From Alphaproteobacteria bacterium (GTDB taxonomy: Bacteria > Pseudomonadota > Alphaproteobacteria > Bin95): DNA of 35,259 nucleotides. The translations under genes and the position numbers were made by a program. Shown piece after piece: positions 30,178 to 35,259 of this stretch (position 1 is its first letter; each line of letters begins with the position of its first letter). The stretch is taken from NCBI GenBank assembly GCA_022827685.1, contig JAJEIH010000118.1, positions 1 through 35,259 of the forward strand. Direction: 5' to 3'. The notes under the pieces are model-generated. The model saw only the letters and a list, made by a program, of their open reading frames with translations. It did no database searches and had not been told where the DNA came from.

Positions 30178-31221
30178 TCACATCAGGAATACGCCCTTGC
30201 CGGTCGTCTGGGTGTCGAAAAGCTTGTAGGCGTCCACGGCCTGGTCGAGCGCGAACTCGTGCGTGAACAGCGCGTCCACGTCGATCCCGCGCTCGGCGAC
30301 GAAGCGCGCGCATTCGGCCTGGCCGTTCTTGGAGAAGGTCCATGAGCCGACCACGGTTACCTGGCGGCGCAGCATGTCGTTCGACACATCGATGGTGACA
30401 TCGCCGCCTTCGCCAACGAAGCAGGCCGTGCCCCAGCTTCGCACTGCCCGCACGGCATCGCGGCGCGCCTCGGGGCTGGACGAGCAGTCCAGCGATTTCT
30501 GCGCGCCCTCGCCGTCGGTCAGGTCGCGGATCGCCTGGACGACATCGTTGGAGCGCGGATCGACCACCTCGTCGGCGCCGAACTTCAGCGCCAGGTCGCG
30601 CCGTTCCTCGCCGATGTCGAGCGCGATCACCCGGGCGCCCATCGCCTTGGCGAGCTGCGTTGCGCTCAGGCCGACCGGGCCCTGGCCGAAAATCGCGATG
30701 GTCTCGTCGCCGGCCAGCGCCAGGCGTTTCAGAGCGCCGTAAGCCGTACCCGTGCCGCAGGAAATCGCGGCGCCGGTCTTGTAGGAAAGCTCGTCCGGCA
30801 GCTTCACCAGCGTGTGCGCCGGCACCTTCATGTAGGCCGCATGCGCGCCGTGGCCCGTCGCGCCGAAGACAGTGGTGCCTTCGAGGCACATCTGCGACCA
30901 GCCCTGCCGGCAATGCTTGCACACCCCGCAGCCGTCATAGTGGTGGTCCATGACGCGGTCGCCGACCTTGGCGAGCGCTTCCGGCACGCCGTCCCCGACG
31001 GCCGCCACCACGCCGCAGGGCTCGTGGCCGGCGATCACCGGTCCGCCCGGGCCGCCCAGGCCGAGCGCCGCAGCCCCGCCCTTTGCCCGGTACATCTTGA
31101 GGTCGCTGCCGCACATGCCCGAAGCCTTGATCTCGATCACCGCCTCTCCGGGGCCGGGAACGGGATCGGGAAACTCCATGAATTCGAGTTGGCGGTCGCC
31201 GAGAAACACCACGGCCTTCAT
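30178..31221 (-). CDS. zinc-dependent medium-chain alcohol dehydrogenase
   Basis: The 347-residue protein is a medium-chain zinc dehydrogenase. Catalytic zinc ligands are Cys37 in GMCGSD and His66-Glu67 in AGHEPCG. The structural zinc site is Cys98, Cys101, Cys104 and Cys112. The nucleotide site appears as GQGPVGLSATQLA. The start at 31221 has a GGAGG site; a longer frame to 31290 is rejected. The gene sits between dctP and dctQ, 105 bp after the first and 59 bp before the second, so an alcohol or polyol carried by this TRAP system, or a product of it, is a likely substrate. NAD dependence is probable. Confidence 0.95.
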   Translation of the reverse strand: MKAVVFLGDRQLEFMEFPDPVPGPGEAVIEIKASGMCGSDLKMYRAKGGAAALGLGGPGGPVIAGHEPCGVVAAVGDGVPEALAKVGDRVMDHHYDGCGVCKHCRQGWSQMCLEGTTVFGATGHGAHAAYMKVPAHTLVKLPDELSYKTGAAISCGTGTAYGALKRLALAGDETIAIFGQGPVGLSATQLAKAMGARVIALDIGEERRDLALKFGADEVVDPRSNDVVQAIRDLTDGEGAQKSLDCSSSPEARRDAVRAVRSWGTACFVGEGGDVTIDVSNDMLRRQVTVVGSWTFSKNGQAECARFVAERGIDVDALFTHEFALDQAVDAYKLFDTQTTGKGVFLM

Positions 31222-31275
31222 GCGCCTGCCTCCGTGCGGGATCGTCTGCGTGTCCGGGACGCGCCGGACGAAACC

Positions 31276-31306
31276 GCCTGCCTCCCGCACGGAACGGGAG
31301 GCAGGC
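31276..31306 (-). repeat. perfect 12-bp hairpin after dctP
   Basis: GCCTGCCTCCCG at 31276-31287 pairs perfectly with CGGGAGGCAGGC at 31295-31306, with a 7-nt loop. The stem begins 20 nt after the dctP stop codon and lies upstream of the alcohol dehydrogenase gene. Only a short GGTTT follows, not a true T-run. As with the hairpin after the family-5 binding protein, a likely role is stabilising the abundant binding-protein message relative to the genes downstream. Confidence 0.6.
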
Positions 31307-31326
31307 AGCCCGTCAGGCTGTCGCCG

Positions 31327-32433
31327 TTACTTCTTCCAGTAGTAATCCGCCAGCCAGTCGTAATCGACCTGCGAGAACTGCCGTGCAGGCACGATCTCCT
31401 CGGCATAGACGCGCTGGGACTCGATCACCTCGGCGAAGAAGGGATTCTCCGCGATCGCCTTGTCGCGGATTTCCTCCCAGGCCTTCATCTGGCCGTCGAG
31501 GATGCTGTCCGGGGTCTTGTGGAACTGGACGCCGGCCTCCTTCAGCTTCTTGATCGCAATGGCGTTGAGCCTGTGCGTCTGGATCACCTGCCAGAGCGTC
31601 GCCTCCCAGCTCACCGACTTCATGATCTCCTGGATGTCCTTCGGCAGCGAGCGCCATACCTCACCGTTGATGATGAGCTCGATCAGCGTTGCCGGCTCGT
31701 GCGCGGACGGCAGGTAGTAGTGCTTCAGGATCTGGTAGAAGCCCATGTCGATGTCGGCGGCCGGACCCGCCCACTCAGCGCAGTCGATGATGCCGCGCTC
31801 GACGGCGGGCAGGATTTCGCCGCCGGACATGTTGACGGTCTTCATGCCCGACTTCGACATCACCTCGCCGGTGATGCCCGTGGCCCGGCACTTGATCGTG
31901 GCGAGGTCCTCCCAGCTCTTTACCTCGCGGTTGAACCAGCCGAGCGGCTGGTTGCCCACCGGCGAGATCGGGAACACGACGACATCGCGGTCGAGGATTT
32001 CCGTGAAGAGCCGGTTGTGCAGCTCCAGGCCGCCGCCGTCATAGACCCAGCCCCAATAGTCGATCCAGTCGAAGCCCCAGGGGCCGCCCGGCGCCGGGCC
32101 GAACAGCGCCGCGGCGCGGTTCTTGCCGACATAGTAGGCCGATGCCGAGAATCCGCCGTCCAGCACCTTGCGGGCCGTCGCGTCCAGAAGCTCGAACGAG
32201 GGCACGATCGCGCCGCCCGGCTGGACGATGATCTCGACGCGCCCGTTCGACAACGCTTTCACGCGGTCTGCGAAATACAGGAAGCTGTTGTGGGTGTAGA
32301 ACGAAGACGGGAACGCCGTCTGGAATTGCAGCTTGATTTCCTGCGCCGAAGCATCCCTTGCCGGCGCCATTGCGATCAGCGCGCCGGCGAACAGCGCCAG
32401 GCACCAGACCGTAATTCGTTTCAACCCTGTCAT
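31327..32433 (-). CDS. dctP: TRAP transporter solute-binding protein (DctP family, TakP-like)
   Basis: The 368-residue periplasmic protein has a signal peptide to about residue 30 (ASA then QE). The mature protein shows DctP features: LQFQTAFPSSF, a WEDLATIKCRATG segment in which Arg183 is the probable carboxylate-binding arginine, and GGEILPAVERGIIDCAEWAGP near 204-224. The latter pattern recalls TakP-type proteins that bind 2-oxo acids; that specificity is an inference. A GGAGG site lies seven bases before the ATG. It is the first gene of the cluster and is followed by a strong hairpin. Confidence 0.95.
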   Translation of the reverse strand: MTGLKRITVWCLALFAGALIAMAPARDASAQEIKLQFQTAFPSSFYTHNSFLYFADRVKALSNGRVEIIVQPGGAIVPSFELLDATARKVLDGGFSASAYYVGKNRAAALFGPAPGGPWGFDWIDYWGWVYDGGGLELHNRLFTEILDRDVVVFPISPVGNQPLGWFNREVKSWEDLATIKCRATGITGEVMSKSGMKTVNMSGGEILPAVERGIIDCAEWAGPAADIDMGFYQILKHYYLPSAHEPATLIELIINGEVWRSLPKDIQEIMKSVSWEATLWQVIQTHRLNAIAIKKLKEAGVQFHKTPDSILDGQMKAWEEIRDKAIAENPFFAEVIESQRVYAEEIVPARQFSQVDYDWLADYYWKK

Positions 32434-32835
32434 CGATAGTCCTCCTCACTCCTCGCTTCGGCGCGGGCCTTCAACGACCGCTTTAACAACGCGGTAGATA
32501 CAGGCTCTGGCGCCGTGAAGGCGAAAGCCTGCGTCCATACGGCGCGGCCGTCAAGGAAATAGAATCGACAATCACTCGCTGCCCTGCTGGCGGGAGAGAT
32601 GGCCGATGTCATCGAAGGCGTGATGCAGGAGAGGGCCGCCGAGGCGGCGCACCCGGAGCCCGGCGGGAATGCGGAACTGGTCCCATGCGCTTCTGGTGGC
32701 CGCCGCCCGGCCAGGGCTGTTCGACCTTCGGCAATCCCGCCAGCAATGTGAACGCCAAGTTCGCTGAAGACTGGCGTCTTCCCCCGATCGGTTGCAGGCT
32801 GCAAGCAGAAACTCCCTGGAGGAACGGAGGCGGTC
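32434..32835. other. 402-bp intergenic region between divergent dctP and hydrolase genes
   Basis: No intact gene is seen. It must hold the promoters for dctP on the minus strand and the hydrolase on the plus strand. An inverted repeat, ACCGC at 32477-32481 and GCGGT at 32491-32495 with a 9-nt spacer, lies in the presumed dctP leader and could be an operator. On the minus strand, the stretch from about 32684 down to 32572 translates to a segment (LGGPLLHHAFDDIGHLSRQ) that faintly resembles the C-terminus of family-2 glycosyltransferases; it may be a gene relic or chance. Confidence 0.5.
32526..32554 (-). promoter_or_regulatory. candidate dctP promoter
   Basis: On the minus strand TTGACG at 32549-32554 resembles a -35 element. 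A 17-nt spacer leads to CAGGCT at 32526-32531, a weak -10. This would start transcription about 85 nt before the dctP ATG, upstream of the ACCGC-N9-GCGGT repeat. The -10 match is poor, so the call is tentative. Confidence 0.25.
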
Positions 32836-33612
32836 GTGACGGATGGAACGGACCCGGCGCCCGACCTGCTTGCGCGCCCCGGCGGGCCGGCGCTGGCTTA
32901 CCGTCGCGCGGCCGGGGAAGCGCCCGGCGTGGTGTTCCTCGGCGGGTTCATGTCCGACATGACGGGCGAGAAGGCAAGCGCCCTGGACGCCTTCTGCCGG
33001 CGGCAGGGCAGGGCCTTCCTGCGCTTCGACTATCGCGGCCACGGCGCGTCAGGCGGGCGCTTCGAGGAGGCGGTGATTTCGGACTGGCTCGCCGACACGC
33101 TCGCAGTGCTCGACCGGCTGACGGCGGGGCCGCAGGTGCTCGTCGGCTCCAGCATGGGCGGCTGGCTGATGCTGCTGGCGGCGCTGGCCCGTCCGGAACG
33201 GGTTCATGCGCTCATCGGCATTGCCCCGGCGGCCGATTTCGTGCGGCGCATGGAGGCGGCGTTGACCGCGGACCAGCGGCGCGCCCTCGACGGGCAGGGC
33301 TTCTTCCTGCGTCCGAGCGAGTACGGGGACGGGCCCTACACGATCACGAAGGCGCTGATCGAGGACGGCAAGCGCCATTGCCTTCTGGACGGCCGGATCC
33401 CCGTAAGCCGCCCCGTGCGCCTCCTTCACGGGATGCGCGACGATGCTGTCCCCTGGCGGGACTCGCTGCGCCTGGCCGACTGTCTCGAGAGCGAGGACGT
33501 GCGCACGGTCTTCGTGAAGGACGGCGACCACCGGTTGAGCCGCCCCGCCGACCTCGCGCTCCTTGCGGCCGTTCTGGAAGGGCTGCTGCGTCCTCCGACG
33601 ACAGGTCAGTAG
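32836..33612 (+). CDS. alpha/beta-hydrolase (serine hydrolase, ABHD10-like)
   Basis: The 258-residue protein is a complete alpha/beta-hydrolase: oxyanion segment LGGFMSDM near 35-42, FDYRGHGAS, nucleophile motif VGSSMGG near 103-109, the acid in [10 protein letters not shown] and the histidine in GDHRLSR. The overall pattern resembles ABHD10-type thioesterases/esterases. The start is a GTG preceded by GGAGG at normal spacing; no in-frame ATG is available near the N-terminus. It is a single gene, divergent from dctP, and its last 7 bp overlap the end of the convergent ahcY. In contrast to the hydrolase at 26052, its catalytic triad is intact. Confidence 0.9.
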   Translation: MTDGTDPAPDLLARPGGPALAYRRAAGEAPGVVFLGGFMSDMTGEKASALDAFCRRQGRAFLRFDYRGHGASGGRFEEAVISDWLADTLAVLDRLTAGPQVLVGSSMGGWLMLLAALARPERVHALIGIAPAADFVRRMEAALTADQRRALDGQGFFLRPSEYGDGPYTITKALIEDGKRHCLLDGRIPVSRPVRLLHGMRDDAVPWRDSLRLADCLESEDVRTVFVKDGDHRLSRPADLALLAAVLEGLLRPPTTGQ

Positions 33613-34892
33613 CGGTAGTAGTCGGGCTTGAACGGCCCGGCCTGCGGGACGCCGATATAGTCGGCCTGTTCGGGACGCAGTTCGGTCAGCCGGGCGCCGA
33701 GCCTCGCCAGGTGCAGCATGGCCACCTTCTCGTCGAGATGCTTCGGCAGCACATGCACCTGCCGGTCGTATTGCTCCCCATTGGTCCAGAGCTCGATCTG
33801 CGCCAGCACCTGATTGGAGAAGCTTGCCGACATCACGAAGCTCGGATGCCCCGTCGCGCATCCGAGGTTCACCAGCCGGCCTTCCGCCAGAAGGATCAGC
33901 CGCTTGCCGTCCGGGAACTCCACCTCGTCCACCTGCGGCTTGACATTGTGCCAGGCGAGATTGCGAAGCGCGTCCACCTGAATCTCATTGTCGAAATGGC
34001 CGATATTGCAGACGATCGTGCGGTCCTTCATGGCGCGCATGTGGTCGATGGTGACGACATCGGTGTTGCCGGTCGCCGTCACCACGATGTCCACACGGTC
34101 GGCGACCTCGTCCAGACGGACGACTTCGTAGCCTGCCATGCAGGCCTGTAGCGCGCAGATCGGATCGACCTCGCTGACCATCACCCTGGCGCCCTGGCTG
34201 CGCAGGCTCTGGGCCGAGCCCTTGCCGACATCGCCATAGCCGCAGACCAGAGCGGACTTGCCGGCGATCATCACGTCGGTGGCGCGCTTGATCCCGTCCA
34301 CGAGGCTCTCCCGGCAGCCGTAGAGATTGTCGAATTTCGACTTCGTCACCGAATCGTTGACATTGAAGGCGGGGCAGGCGAGCGAGCTGTTCTTCGCCAT
34401 CTCATAGAGACGCAGCACGCCCGTCGTCGTCTCCTCCGATACGCCCCGCACATCCGCCATGAGCTCCGGGTAGTCGTCGTGCATGAGCTTGGTGAGGTCG
34501 CCGCCGTCATCGAGCAGCAGGTTGGGGTGCCAGCCGCCCGGACCCTCGACCGTGCGATGCACGCACTGCCAGTATTCCTCCTCCGTCTCGCCCTTCCAGG
34601 CGAAGACCGGCACGCCGGACGCCGCCATGGCCGCGGCGGCCTGGTCCTGCGTGGAGAAGATGTTGCAGGACGACCACCGCACCTCTGCGCCGAGCGCCTG
34701 CAGCGTCTCGATGAGCACCGCGGTCTGGATGGTCATGTGCAGGCAGCCCGCTATGCGCGCGCCCTGCAGCGGCCGGGACGCGCCGTATTCCTCGCGGATC
34801 GCCATGAGCCCCGGCATTTCGGTTTCGGCGATGGCGATCTCCTTGCGGCCCCAGTCGGCAAGCGAGATGTCGGCAACCTGATAATCGGGCAT
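33606..34892 (-). CDS. ahcY: adenosylhomocysteinase (S-adenosylhomocysteine hydrolase)
   Basis: AhcY splits S-adenosylhomocysteine into adenosine and homocysteine and so relieves product inhibition of methyltransferases. The 428-residue protein has [17 protein letters not shown] at the start, [12 protein letters not shown], the NAD motif GYGDVGKG, the substrate-binding segment [18 protein letters not shown], and the conserved KPDYYRY C-terminus. The start at 34892 agrees with the family, with GAGGA about 11 bases upstream; a longer frame to 34970 runs through the structured leader and is rejected. The presence of MT-A70 in the window does not link them, as the enzyme is general housekeeping. 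Confidence 0.97.
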   Translation of the reverse strand: MPDYQVADISLADWGRKEIAIAETEMPGLMAIREEYGASRPLQGARIAGCLHMTIQTAVLIETLQALGAEVRWSSCNIFSTQDQAAAAMAASGVPVFAWKGETEEEYWQCVHRTVEGPGGWHPNLLLDDGGDLTKLMHDDYPELMADVRGVSEETTTGVLRLYEMAKNSSLACPAFNVNDSVTKSKFDNLYGCRESLVDGIKRATDVMIAGKSALVCGYGDVGKGSAQSLRSQGARVMVSEVDPICALQACMAGYEVVRLDEVADRVDIVVTATGNTDVVTIDHMRAMKDRTIVCNIGHFDNEIQVDALRNLAWHNVKPQVDEVEFPDGKRLILLAEGRLVNLGCATGHPSFVMSASFSNQVLAQIELWTNGEQYDRQVHVLPKHLDEKVAMLHLARLGARLTELRPEQADYIGVPQAGPFKPDYYRY

Positions 34893-34980
34893 CGGGAGGT
34901 GTATCCTCGTTCCGGAAGGGATGCGCCACAAGGCGGGAGGCGTATAGCAATCGGCGGGCCTCCCTTTCAACCGGAGGCCG
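34893..34980 (-). promoter_or_regulatory. ahcY leader with mutually exclusive hairpins
   Basis: In the transcript, segment b (GGGAGGCC, 34957-34964) can pair with the upstream segment a (GGCCTCC, 34973-34979; 7 bp, 9-nt loop) or with the downstream segment c (GCCTCCC, 34935-34941; 7 bp, 16-nt loop). It could also pair with CCTCCC at 34894-34899, right before the AUG. The pairings exclude one another, as in riboswitches or attenuators. The known SAH-riboswitch core, as I remember it, is not present. Regulation is inferred from the pairing alone. Confidence 0.4.
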
Positions 34981-35259
34981 GGAACCCGATAGTCGGAGGA
35001 CGAAGACGTCGGCGGCGGTGATGTCGACTGTCGGATGAGCTGACAGGCGGTTGCGGGAGAGGGCTGGGAGGCATGTGCGCTGTTTGGAACCGCTTTCTGA
35101 GCAAGGGCTCCGGCTGGTCTGAGATTTTTCTTACCCCGTTGGCTTGACGGATTTCCGCGGGTTCGGGTTGGTCCACGAGGAGTGATCGGGGGTTTTTCAC
35201 CCCACGCCCTGCGAGGCGCCGGTCCGGCGGCGTGGTCTTTCTGTAACCCGGGTCGCCTT
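34981..35259. other. no gene recognised at right edge
   Basis: No frame here has coding character; a 77-codon minus-strand frame (34967-35200) is low-complexity and lacks a ribosome-binding site. The region must include the ahcY promoter, but no good -35/-10 pair was found. It contains a T-rich patch near 35131-35140 and G/C-rich inverted repeats near its end. Confidence 0.45.
35202..35242 (+). terminator. possible terminator at right edge
   Basis: CCACGCC at 35202-35208 pairs with GGCGTGG at 35229-35235, enclosing a smaller CGCCG/CGGCG hairpin. The pyrimidine-rich TCTTTCT follows on the plus strand. It resembles a weak intrinsic terminator for a plus-strand transcript, but no plus-strand gene ends nearby, so it may be chance. 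Confidence 0.25.

Noticed and set aside
30814-32439. Plus-strand open frame of 541 codons
   Set aside because: Antisense to the alcohol dehydrogenase and dctP genes, no domains.
34893-35060. SAH or SAM riboswitch upstream of ahcY
   Set aside because: The conserved core sequence I remember for the SAH riboswitch is not present. Only alternative hairpins could be supported. A covariance-model search would settle it.

Overview
The window is high-GC DNA, strongly G/C at third codon positions, from what looks like an alphaproteobacterium. The relatedness of ParE, TrpE, the PpiD-like chaperone and AhcY, the TRAP transporter and the wealth of acyl-CoA, amidohydrolase and dioxygenase genes suggest a free-living or marine Rhodospirillales-like lineage. 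The lineage is an inference; no rRNA or tRNA is present to fix it. Gene packing is very tight: four ATGA stop/start overlaps within operons (22327, 23274, 25013, 29552), and three of the five convergent gene pairs overlap at their stop codons.

Layout. (1) 230-6569, minus strand: a housekeeping run of a PpiD-like periplasmic folding factor, anthranilate synthase I (trpE), topoisomerase IV B (parE), a DUF6338-type membrane protein and a proline-rich microprotein. (2) 6702-11491, mostly plus: an IsdG-like heme monooxygenase gene broken by one amber codon, a convergent FlK-like thioesterase, then a fatty-acid/CoA-ester cluster (crotonase-fold protein, DUF7508-like small protein, acyl-CoA dehydrogenase, SDR, PPOX-type flavoprotein). 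(3) 11488-17357, minus: an ACMSD-like amidohydrolase, a Rieske protein with a large unrecognised C-terminal domain, an orphan family-5 solute-binding protein and an amidase. (4) 17452-19764, plus: a lone CoxL/XdhB-type molybdenum hydroxylase large subunit. (5) 19771-23603, minus: a coupled operon of CMD-family protein, TauD-type dioxygenase, tandem CMD fusion, PaiB-like flavoprotein and SDR, diverging from a metallo-beta-lactamase-fold hydrolase (23680-24558). (6) 24579-32433, minus: a nine-gene TRAP cluster (DctP, Zn-alcohol dehydrogenase, DctQ, DctM, luciferase-like flavin monooxygenase, alpha/beta-hydrolase, MT-A70 methyltransferase, two VOC proteins). (7) 32836-34892: an alpha/beta-hydrolase convergent with adenosylhomocysteinase (ahcY), whose leader can form alternative hairpins.

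Regions 3, 5 and 6 read as catabolic islands for small organic acids, amides or ring compounds: uptake (SBP or TRAP), oxygenation (Rieske, TauD, flavin monooxygenase), then dehydrogenation, hydrolysis and decarboxylation. No substrate can be named from sequence alone. No classical DNA-binding regulator, mobile element, CRISPR array or RNA gene was recognised. The points most worth a second look are the Rieske fusion, the CMD/TauD/CMD-CMD operon, the hydrolase with glycine at the nucleophile position, the amber-interrupted heme monooxygenase, the U-less hairpins placed 17-21 nt after four stop codons, and the switch-like ahcY leader.
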